Assembly (NCBI RefSeq): GCF_958298935.1
Contig: NC_084930.1
Span: 25,084,001-25,148,000, forward strand
Direction of reading: 5' to 3'
DNA from: Phragmites australis
Taxonomy: Eukaryota; Streptophyta; Magnoliopsida; Poales; Poaceae
DNA length: 64,000 bases
A program made the translations under genes and the position numbers. This document shows, in pieces, positions 10,246 to 18,388 of this stretch. Below the pieces are notes generated by a model that ran no database searches, was not told the DNA's origin, and saw only the letters and a program-made list of their open reading frames with translations. The first letter of the stretch is position 1. Each line of letters opens with the position of its first letter.

Positions 10246-12361
10246 GGAAAGATAGCGGACCCTTGTGCCGTACGCCCGGTCGATAGTGGATGCGCATGCA
10301 GAGGATGTACCGCAGTTCAGCTGGGCATCAGCTGTTCTTGCTGCGACGTATCGGACGCTCTGCGACGCATGCATGAAGAAGGAGGCGCTAGCCACTTTTG
10401 CCGGGTGTCCACTTCTTCTTCAGCTATGGTCGTACGAGCATTTCACCATAGGTAGGCCGGTGGTGGATCGCTCCCCGTACCCAGAGGAGTGGTACGGCGA
10501 GATGGAAGAGGACGCGCTGACAATGGCCTCGCTGTGGTGTCGTCGACGGGTACGTAATTTACATTAACAGTTTCGTTCGTACTATGTTACTCTCTAAATA
10601 TCTGTATTGATGTTTGTCACTCAGCCACACTGGGCCCACGAGCAGCCTCGCAGCGCGTACGAGCATTTTCGTACCCAGTTTGACAGGCTACGTCCTAACG
10701 ATGTGGTATGGGAGCCATACAACGTTCGGGCCGTTCATACACGTGCAGGGTCGGGATTGTCACCCTTGTGCACCCGTGATGAGGAGTACTGGCTCACCAA
10801 GGTGCCCCTTGTCTTCGACATCTACGTCGAAGAGTACTCACCGCAGCGCGTCATGCGGCAGTTTGGCCGTCACCAGGCATTCCCGCTCGTCCCCATCCGT
10901 ACAGTCCCCTTGCACGTCCACAGGTACATTTGATAAATTTTAGTTTGAGCAACCTTCGTTTTAGTTTGCCTTACATTTACCGTGGTTTCAATGCAGGTAC
11001 ACGCGGAAAGGCCAGCCAGCTGGCCACCTCTGGGCGGACCGCTTGGCCCCTTACATGGCAACATGGGCCCAAGCGCTACAGGACGTCGTTGATGAGGCGC
11101 GTCCCCACACCGAGGGAAACTTTAGGGAGTACCTACGGTGGTACGTACCTCGTACACGGACTCGTGTCACCTACACCCCCGATGATGTCCGGGGCCACGT
11201 CGCATCGACAACGGAGACATACCCGGTGCATTGGGACGAGGACGCCGCTTTAGCAGTAAGTCATTTTTTGAAGTCCGTACTACATATTGAATGAACATAA
11301 CCGTATACTTTAATTGTTTACTATTGTTCGTATCCGCAGACAGATATCATTTATGATGTAAATAGGGATGCAGCTGCTGCCATGGACCACGTCCGGCAAG
11401 GGCATCACCTAAGTGCGTCGGATGTTGCGAGCTTCATTAGACGGGTTTTTGACAAGACGACGCGCGCCCTGAAACTCACCTCCTGCCGATCTACCACAGA
11501 TGTAGCAGGGCCGCCTCCCAGGACGAGTGGTGCACACGCCGAGTCGTCTCGGCCGTCAGACGTGCACTGACGTTCTTCAGTGTCGGCATCTACACGACCC
11601 CTTCTATCACGTCTTGGAGGGTCCGAGCAACATGGTACGAATTATACTTTTGAAAATTATTAATCAATATCCTTTACTTATTGTTATTAAACATTCATTA
11701 GGTCCGTCTGCACAAGTCTCGACGCAGCCTCGCAGATTGAGCCCTGTACGTCCACAGTCAGGTACTCCGGGAACCCTTCTTCCTAATTTCTAGTACTTTC
11801 AGCAAAATAAGTTACAACTGTGCTCAGATTACTTTGGGGACGAGGCCGGTCCGTCTTTGGCGGCCCCACACCCTACCCCCCCCCCCGCAACGTACTACGG
11901 CACGTCAGCGTGGCCTTCTTCTGCTGCACCGTCGTACCACGCAGGTACAATTATACATTTTTTACTACTACTTTCAATACCATATTGTTCGTATCTAACG
12001 TGATTATTTGTTCATAGGCCCCTCCAGCCAGTACACATGGACGCCTGCCGAGCTTTCACAGTCCTCCTACCCTAGTCAGGAGGATGAGGCTGGCCCCGAC
12101 ACCGCATACGACATCGTCCGTGACTTCTTCGGGGCCACACCTGACTACGACGTCCTTCAGCGGTCCCAGGTTTCCAGTGCACCGCTTCGGACCCAGCCCA
12201 CGCATGACGAGCCCTCGACACCGGTGGTCCCTACTAGGCCTAGCAGACACGTCGGCCCACCTGACCCCCTCACCTACTCCAGGGGTCACGTGAGGGTTAA
12301 CCAGCGGCATCGGGACCACGATGGGGCGCACGGACGACGGCAACGAGGGAGGCATGAGTAG
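10246..12361 (+). pseudogene. Plant mobile domain (PMD, MAIN/MAIL1-like) gene lacking its N-terminus
   Basis: PMD proteins occur as host genes (MAIN, MAIL1) and as transposon-borne copies. Here homology begins in mid-domain: LVPYARSIVDAHAEDVPQFSW, LAATYRTLCDACM, GCPLLLQLWSYEHF, GRPVVDRSPYP. Seven exons can be joined by gt-ag introns: to 10549, 10625-10923, 10997-11256, 11340-11634, 11702-11761, 11828-11944 and 12018-12361. They continue the family order (FGRHQAFPLVPIRTVP, LWADRLAPYMATWAQAL, EYLRWYVPRTRTRVTY), then a Ser/Pro-rich tail ending in basic residues. TGA at 11568-11570 interrupts exon 4. The N-terminal PMD half, present in MULE-2, is missing, and the start abuts the transposase. Whether a chimeric transcript is made is unknown. 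Confidence 0.8.
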
Positions 12362-12760
12362 CATTTTACATTTTTTGTAACTAACATATGCGTATTCGCT
12401 TCGTGATGTGCTCATATGTATTAAGACACGTTCACTTTGTATGGTCGACTTAGCATTTCGTAAATGCATTTCATATTCAGACACGTTCAATGAACAAGTG
12501 ACCACACCACTAAACTTTAACCATGACTTGACAACACATGCCTCTTGCCGCAGGCTTTAAACAAGATGTGACAACACTACCCAGCTTTTTCAAATCAGTA
12601 AATGACAACACGGGTACCAATAAACGTGGAATCTCTGACCATGGGCAACGACAAAACTGTCCTATTCTTCAAGATGGAATCCGATGCTCCTCCCGCCAGC
12701 TACGCCCATGCCCTAATTCCTTTCTTTAAGAGCGAATCCAATGCTCCTGCCTCCCCCAAC
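12362..12760. other. Spacer between PMD and zinc-finger genes in MULE-1
   Basis: About 400 bp with no coding signature. Short direct repeats (gtgacaacac; tttaaacaagatg) and the terminator region of the PMD gene are expected here. The promoter of the next gene lies at its right edge. Confidence 0.5.
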
Positions 12761-12768
12761 TATAAGTA
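12761..12768 (+). promoter_or_regulatory. TATA box of the GRF-like gene
   Basis: actataagtagcc lies about 55 bases upstream of the ATG at 12822, following a C-rich tract (cctcccccaac). The spacing suits a plant core promoter. Confidence 0.5.
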
Positions 12769-12821
12769 GCCAAACCTCCTTACGGAGAAGCATCGCTCAT
12801 TTCTCAAATATCTCAAGTGCA

Positions 12822-13418
12822 ATGTCTTCCTCAGCTCCATCGAGCCCACCAAAGAAACATTGGGGGACTACCGTACCTGAAGGTCTCGAACCACCAATGT
12901 GCTTCTGTGGTGACCTTTGTAAGCTCCGCGAATCGCAGGACATCTCATACACCTATGGACTACGCTTCTTCATGTGTGCCAACTACGAGTATGACAAGCC
13001 TCGCAATGCAACAACTGGTTATCGACCGGTACGGTAACAGATGTCCGCCTCATCTCTTCCGATTACGCACCCTCTTTTACTAACCGCTCATCTTGTTCCA
13101 TTTGTTCAGTCCCCTCCACCGCTCTGTGATTTTATTCAGTGGCTCGACAATGAGCAAAATGACTCACAGAAGCTGTGGGTCGACATGAACATGAGGTGGA
13201 GAAGGGAAGCGTACGCACGTCGGGAGTACGAGCAACAGCAAGAGGAACTTCGTCTCAAGCGGGAGGAAGAAGAGCGCATGAGGAAGGCGGCGCACGACCG
13301 TACCGTGGCTTAGGCTCGAGAGGCTGAGAGGGAAAGGAAGCGGGAGAGAGCCCGCCGTGCTAAGGTGGCAGGTCCCGATGCCCTCCGAAAGGGAAAGTAT
13401 CCTAGATGCACGCAGTAG
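12822..13418 (+). pseudogene. Two-exon GRF-type zinc-finger and coiled-coil gene, cargo of MULE-1
   Basis: Exon 1 (12822-13028) encodes MSSSAPSSPPKKHWG, then CFCGDLCKLRES and GLRFFMCANYEYD. A Cys-x-Cys pair followed by an aromatic Cys-x-Asn motif is the pattern of the GRF-type zinc finger. The intron is 13029-13109 (gtacgg...ttgttcag) and joins phase 0 to SPPPLCDFIQWLDNEQ, the tryptophan-containing end typical of these proteins. The rest is a charged, probably coiled-coil tail (RREYEQQQEELRLKREEEE). A TAG at 13311-13313 is followed by 34 more in-frame codons with the same composition, ending at 13416-13418, so it looks like a recent nonsense mutation. Function is unknown. A related partner gene is found at 51.1 kb. 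Confidence 0.72.
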
Positions 13419-13789
13419 AGAGTACCTAATGTAACCCGACATACTTTCCTTCCCTAAGGCATGTTATGATTAGGATCGGCGCACTAATAAGGTCTAAGTG
13501 CGAACCGTACATGCCACATTTGTTTCCTTATCGTGTCGTCGCGGTTACAGTGTATTGTAATGTTTTCACCATGTGTTCAATACTATGTTTGTCCTCGTTC
13601 GCACCCCATACCCACGTAAAATGCTGCAACTACTACTTACTGATTTTTTCCTCTCGTTATTACATAACCTACTCCAAATTTAATTTCTTAATTTCCTTAC
13701 ACCCCTTCTTTTTTTTTCCTTCAATTAAAAAATAATACATTTTTATAGGATAAAATGGAAAAAAATTAATTTTACATGAAAAAAGCCCC
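13419..13789. other. MULE-1 3' untranslated and subterminal DNA
   Basis: AT-rich sequence. The stretch tccctaaggcatgtta at about 13453, with cgtacatgcca downstream, recurs at about 55490 beside the MULE-2 zinc-finger gene, so it is conserved 3' flank of that gene. Confidence 0.6.
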
Positions 13790-14020
13790 TAACCGCCCTC
13801 TCAGAGGGCGGCTAGGGCTAACCGCCCCCCCAGGGCCTAACCGCCCCCTGAGGGCGGTTAGCCCCTCTTGCCGCCCTCTGAGGGGGCGGTTAGCACCCGT
13901 ACCCGCCCTCTGAGAGGGCTGCAGCCCTCTGAGAGGGTGGTGGGCGCCTACTTTTGCAAATCTTTTCACCGGGAATCTATTTATTTAAATTTAAACTCAA
14001 AAAAATATAAAAAAAACACC
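13790..14020 (-). repeat. MULE-1 right terminal inverted repeat and subterminal palindromes
   Basis: It is the reverse complement counterpart of 6999-7150, preceded by an array of accgccctctgagagggcggt-type units at 13790-13930. Each unit is itself a near-perfect inverted repeat. Confidence 0.85.
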
Positions 14021-14029
14021 CATCCGAAA

Positions 14030-14639
14030 GCCAACCGGACGGAGCCGAAGCCTGGCAGGGCCTCCGCCAGCTAGTTCGAAGTTCTGCACTGAAGGTCACT
14101 TGGCCCCCGCACTCGATCGAACGCGCGCTGCGTAGCCCCTCTGGACGAAGCCTGGCGAAGGCCTAGGTGTGGTGGCGAAGCCCGGCGAAAGCCCACGATC
14201 GAGGGCGAAACCGGCAAAGGCCTGCTCGCTCGCTCCGAAACTAGGTATCCTGCCCCGGGGATCGAGAAGCGAAGGGCCTACTGCGCAGGCTTCACCTCTG
14301 GAGTTGGCAAAGCTTGAATCTTCGGTGCTCCAGGCCGCTCATCCGAAGACCCAAGGCGCATTGCGTGCCCGTTGAGGCCAGGTTCGACGTGGTGGGCACG
14401 CGTCTCGCCCACGTGTGCAAAGTTGTTCGTGCGAAGTTACTCGGTTGTTAGGCTTCGACCACTTTTTCCGCATCAATCTCTCCTGTACAAGGATAGTAAG
14501 CAATGCATAACTTATACGAATTCAGCTGCTAAAGTATGGACTTATCTACTGTAGATCCCTTCTATTTACGAAGGGACCCAATATGTATGTTCTTCTTGCG
14601 TGAAGGCTTTTCTGTGCGAATGGTGTCCTTAAATGAAGG
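14030..14639. other. LTR-element interior right of MULE-1
   Basis: Continues the cgaag-rich interior (gccgaagcc, gcgaagg). No gene is recognisable; frames at 14169-14375 and 14372-14554 have no domain. Confidence 0.5.
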
Positions 14640-14990
14640 TTCGAGGAAAGGCCCTTCTCGACCGATGAAGGCCTAACTGAGTCATTTTTCCCGTCAAAGT
14701 CCTGACGAGGGGTTGCTTCCCATCAGAGGCTTGACGAATGGTAGTTCATCGACGAAGGCCTGACAAAGGGTTTTCACCGACGAAGGCCAGGCGAAGTCTC
14801 TTTTCGCCGACGATGGCCTGCGGAAGGGTCTTTTCGCCGATGAAGGCCTGACGAAGGATGTTCACCAACGAAGGCCTGACGAAGTCTCTTGTCGCCGATG
14901 AGGGCCTGACGAAGGGTTGTTCACCGATGAATGCCTGACGAAGGGTTCCTTTTCGCCGACAAAGGCTTGACGAAGGATTGTTTTTAATAT
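14640..14990. repeat. About 40-bp tandem repeats (gacgaaggcctgacgaag)
   Basis: Eight or more imperfect units built from gacgaaggcctgacgaagg plus ttgttcaccgatgaagg or cttttcgccgac occur in a row. Unit length varies around 40 bp. They are adjacent to the primer site of the element, so they would lie near the 5' end of its RNA. Confidence 0.75.
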
Positions 14991-15072
14991 AAAGGCCTCA
15001 TCTTGACGAAGGGTGTCTTGTACGAAGGCCTCCTCTTGTACAGAGCGTGGCTCTTCTCACTCTTCAGAACCA

Positions 15073-15093
15073 GGTCCTCACGGTCGGTGCCAA
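15073..15093 (-). other. Putative primer binding site of the LTR element
   Basis: On the minus strand TTGGCACCGACCGTGAGGAC begins one to two bases inside the LTR. It resembles the TGGCACCGTCTGTGGGGA site of Gypsy A at 34407. The exact tRNA cannot be named without a tRNA library. Confidence 0.6.
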
Positions 15094-15094
15094 C

Positions 15095-15331
15095 TGTTGA
15101 AACTATGCCCAACTTTAGTGCCGAAGGGGGTTCTATCCAGTTAGAGAGAGGAGTGGAGATTGGAGGAATCCCCCCGGTAGCCTTACCCCTTGGGTTCTTT
15201 ATATAGGTGAGGGGGAGAGGTAAAACTTCCTCTCCCACCGTCGGTGAGGTACAAATATTACAAGGAGGCCCTTAGGCCTTATATGGGCTGCTGTAGTGGC
15301 TCCTAGGTGGGCTTGGACCTTTCCCCCAACA
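15095..15331 (-). repeat. Right (5') LTR, 237 bp
   Basis: It begins TGTTGAAACTATG and ends CCCCCAACA. On the minus strand a TATA box (ctatataaag) lies near 15200, correctly placed to drive the element leftwards. The primer site abuts its left edge. Confidence 0.9.
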
Positions 15332-15336
15332 CATAT

Positions 15337-16180
15337 CTTATTCTGTTTTGGTTTCTTTATCATCAAAGATGATTCCTAAATCAGATTTTAGAAGGATCAA
15401 TAGTTAGAAAATAGTCCACTCAGTGAGCAGTACCCTACCCTGTATAATATTACGCAAAACAAGAGTACATGGTAGCTGTCGTGCTGCACTCAAACCCACC
15501 TGAAATATCCTTTTGGAGGAGCCTCGTTGACCTAAAACTACACGCTTGGAATGAGCTGACTCAACGTCTAAATTATATTTCCTTATTACAAGGGTGTGAT
15601 GTGTTCTGGTGGAATCTCTCGCAAAATGAAAAATTCCTTTTAAATGCCTTATATCGCGCACTAATTTATCACAATGCGCCAAATAGGAATAGACAGCTAT
15701 GGGAATTGAAGGTCCCCTTAAAAATTAAAGTACTTCTTTAGTACCTGCGCAAAGGAGTTCTTTTAATAAAGGATAACCTTTATAAAAGAATGATAGGTAG
15801 TCAAAATTGTTGCTTTTATCACCAGAAGGAGATGAATAAGCACATCTTTTTTTACTGTTGTTTTTCCCGAGCAGCATGGTTCATAGTATAAGTGGCCTCT
15901 AATATTTACCCACTACATAGCACAACTAATATGTTTGGTAATTGACTATGTGGTCTAAGTAAATAATAGAAAGCTGATCTAATGGCGGCTGCTGCCGTCT
16001 TTTATTGGTCTATCTGTATATGCAGAAATGATATTGTCTTTATTAAAAAACAGTGTTCCTGTTCTTTACCAGTTATCTTCTTTTTTTTATGTGGTGGCTT
16101 ATTCTGCAGCGTCAGGAGCGACGACTTTCGGTGGCTACAACGTGAGCGCATTTGAAGTGAGCGGTCAGAAAACTCTTTAA
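15337..16180 (+). pseudogene. LINE ORF2 C-terminus (post-RT and zf-RVT region)
   Basis: The frame at 15469-15741 contains FWRSLVDLKLHAWNEL, FWWNLSQNEKF and LWELKVPLKIKVLL, which are standard landmarks of the region after reverse transcriptase in plant LINEs. Upstream in the same frame EQYPTLYNI is recognisable. Downstream of a stop near 15741 the match continues through a zinc-binding segment (CCFYHQKEMNKHIFFYCCFSRAAW) and a C-terminal YWSICICRNDIVF block near 16000. Several stops are present and no reverse transcriptase core remains. Confidence 0.8.
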
Positions 16181-16425
16181 CTATTTTGGGTGGCTGTCTA
16201 GAATACGTATAGCAGTCTAGAATACATATAGCAGATTGAACTTTTAGACCCGCTTCATAGTGTTTCACCTCTCAGAGTCACATGTTTTGTCTTTTTATCC
16301 CCTTTTGATTATATGTATCTTAGTTATGAAGAAATTAGGAGCATACTTTTTAATGGTTGTATTGTCTCGATGTGACTAAAAGAGTTAATAAAGATTTCAT
16401 TATTGAAAAAAATCTACAAAAGTTC

Positions 16426-17690
16426 TAATGTGAGCGCGCGCTCCACTTCGGCAACTCACGGACTACTGCCCTTTCCATTTCGGCTTTTCACGTGTGCGGG
16501 GGCCCACACGAGCAACCTTCGTCCAACTCACCCGAGGAAGAGGAGCCGACGAGCCAGCCGAGGAGAAGATCTCTCTGACGCGCCCGCCGTCTGTCGCCCT
16601 CCGCGCTCCCGTCGCACCAGCTCATCACCTCCACCTCCAGTTCCTTTGGGCGTCCCTCGCCACCTTCGTCTCCGTCGGAGGAGGCCGCGTCGGGCGGGGA
16701 CTGGAGGTGGCGGTGGCGTCGCCGCCGTGGCGCTGGAGGGCGGGAAGGTATGTTTCCATTTTCTTTTTGAGTTTTTTGTTGGATTTTTTTACTGAAAATT
16801 TCAGATCAAAATTTTTTGCACAACTTTTTTGTTTCTTCTTTGATCAAAACTTTTCTTTCAGATTTTTCGTCAAAAGTTTTTATCAAACGTTTCCTTCCAG
16901 AGTTTTGCTTCATTGTCTTTTGAAAAAGTTTGCATAAAAAATGTTTATCAAAGCTTTTGTTCCAGATTTTTCATCAAATTTTTTGTTCCAGAATTTTCAT
17001 CAGAACTTTTGTTCCAGATTAAGCAAAAGGAAATGAGTGGTTTAGCGGGTAGCGGTCATGCCACAAAGAGAAATAAGCGAAGAATCAAACCTTGACTTGG
17101 ATAGTTAGCGGATATAGTTATATATTCTACTTTAGGATTAAATTTTAGATTTACTTTGTGTATCTCATTAAGAAGAATTTTTTTTAGTGATAGACGACGT
17201 ATCTATCGATAGTAAGACGATTATGATGACTTTATTAATTTTCAAATTCCGTATTCTATTTCTTATTGACGTTTTGTGAACATATACATATAGTGATATA
17301 AATATATGTGTACTTATACTAGTATTTTAAAAAATAGAGAAAGGAACAGGAGCACTCACGTCACAAAGAGAAAGGAACAGGGAGCGCTCACGCCACAATG
17401 GGAAAGAGGTACTCCATCGTTTCCTTGTCGGAATTTGTGCGTGAGGGTAGATCTGGTGTGCTTTGGTCAGGGTTCCTTGTTTCTGCGTCGTTGTGATGCT
17501 CCAGCGAGGTTCACCCGTGGTCGAAATTGTTGTTAGACTTGGAGATATAGGTCGATGCTTATGTTTGTGTAATTTCCTTAATCTCCAGACTGTTTGTTGT
17601 CAAACCAAGGTTGTAATCACTGTCAAACCAAGGTTGTAATCACTTCTGCATCTTAATATAATCCATACCCTGTTCGCAAAAAAAGTACTT
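16426..17690. other. Anonymous GC-rich segment, T-rich repeats and a LINE-like tail
   Basis: 16430-16745 is GC-rich with a possible splice donor (gggaag|gtatg at 16746), resembling a first exon, but no protein domain is visible. 16790-17020 is T-rich, with repeated ttttgttccagatttttcatcaaa units. 17040-17400 has three related units (gcactcacgtcacaaagag, gcgctcacgccacaa, gcggtcatgccacaaagag). 17590-17680 looks like a retroposon tail: the 22-mer gtcaaaccaaggttgtaatcac occurs twice and the segment ends cgcaaaaaaa. I cannot assign a family. Confidence 0.45.
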
Positions 17691-18145
17691 TAAAAGGCAA
17701 AGGAAAATATAAAAATACATATGATCGTAGGGTGATGTAATTTTTTGAAACCGAGTCTTATCTTTGTAATTGTAGTGTGCTTGAGTTCCACCTTCAGTGT
17801 ACTAGTAGCATGCTATATTGTCAAGAATCTACCTCCATCTTGTTTTTTTAAACCATTCACCCGCAATTTGTTACACAACCCTTTGTCAATGATCCTTAAA
17901 CATGAAAAATACATGTCCAATACTTGCCACGAAAAGAAACAAGCAGACGAACGGCTCAGTTTCAACTTACGTTGGCGGCCGTTACTCTCAGCCACTGCGT
18001 CTGCATGTCACTACCATCTGTTTCAACTCCCGTTCAATATTCCAAACGCCCGTTCCTAAAAAAAATGCCACGAGTTTTTACAAAGATTTGATTGCGCCTC
18101 CATCCCTGTATCTTAGTTGTCACTTGCCAGCATCCAACATGTGTT
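17691..18145. other. Intergenic DNA at the Copia target site
   Basis: Nothing recognisable. It is AT-rich with stop codons in all frames apart from short shadows. It ends at the ATTTT duplication of the Copia element and continues on the other side at 25421. Confidence 0.5.
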
Positions 18146-18150
18146 ATTTT

Positions 18151-18388
18151 TGTTAGAAGTAGAAATTAAGGAGTAGATTGAACTCAGAATGTAAGGGAAC
18201 AAGTGTGTTTTTTATTGATGATGTTGTATAATTTATACAAGTTGAATAGTCTTCCTAAACGGGTGTCTATTCCTAATGGGTACGAGCAACTATCGGGCGG
18301 TCGCCTGATATTGGGCAACTATCGGTCGGTTGCCTGATATTGGGCAACCGCTGGTCGGTTGCTGGCTTTGATAATTTGGTTTGTAACA
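18151..18388 (-). repeat. Copia 3' LTR, 238 bp
   Basis: TG...CA ends (tgttagaag...ttgtaaca). It contains an extra copy of the unit actatcggtcggttgcctga / tattgggca, absent from the other LTR. Confidence 0.9.

Larger units (their letters stand above)
6999..14020 (+). mobile_element. MULE-1: Mutator-like transposon with mudrA, PMD and GRF-like genes
   Basis: The 7.0-kb element is bounded by long terminal inverted repeats and a 9-bp duplication. From left to right it carries a TATA-driven mudrA-like transposase pseudogene, a multi-exon plant-mobile-domain gene fragment and a small two-exon zinc-finger gene, all on the plus strand. It is inserted in the repeat region of the LTR element. The nonsense codons and frameshifts show that it is no longer autonomous, although the ends look good enough for mobilisation in trans. 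Confidence 0.88.
6990..14029. repeat. 9-bp target site duplication of MULE-1 (one mismatch)
   Basis: catccgaag at 6990-6998 and catccgaaa at 14021-14029 flank the element, with eight of nine positions identical. A 9-bp duplication is diagnostic for Mutator-like elements. Confidence 0.82.
3176..15331 (-). mobile_element. Non-autonomous LTR retrotransposon (LARD-like) hosting MULE-1
   Basis: The element has two LTRs of 236-237 bp and a CATAT duplication. With MULE-1 removed it would be about 5.1 kb. Orientation is judged minus: directly inside the right LTR the minus strand reads TTGGCACCGACCGTGAGGAC, a plausible primer binding site, and directly inside the left LTR it reads a G-rich polypurine-like tract (gttgaggggctac). 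I find no gag, protease, reverse transcriptase or integrase; the interior is repeat-derived sequence dominated by the motif cgaag(g). Such elements depend on proteins from an autonomous relative. Confidence 0.85.
3171..15336. repeat. 5-bp target site duplication CATAT of the LTR element
   Basis: CATAT at 3171-3175 precedes the left LTR and CATAT at 15332-15336 follows the right LTR. Five-base duplications are typical of LTR retrotransposon integration. Removing 3176-15336 restores the continuous LINE sequence, which independently confirms the boundaries. Confidence 0.92.
3101..16411 (+). mobile_element. 5'-truncated LINE, split by a nested LTR element
   Basis: The LINE consists of 3101-3175 and 15337-16411, interrupted by 12 kb of LTR element. 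Across the junction one frame reads through: LMKIK before the insertion and LFCFGFFIIKDDS after it match the conserved plant LINE region before the zf-RVT domain. It ends at a polyadenylation-like taataaag (16387-16394) and an A-rich tail (16405-16411). Matching 14-bp repeats flank it. It starts inside ORF2, so it was 5'-truncated on insertion, as most LINE copies are. Confidence 0.85.
3087..16425. repeat. 14-bp target site duplication of the LINE insertion
   Basis: The 14-mer atctacaaaagttc is present at 3087-3100 and again at 16412-16425, the second copy directly after the A-rich tail of the LINE. It marks the outermost insertion of a three-level nest. Confidence 0.85.

Noticed and set aside
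16403..16937. Pair of plus-strand frames (130 and 147 aa)
   Set aside because: Arg/Pro-rich then Phe-rich translations of a GC-rich block running into T-rich repeats; not a credible protein.
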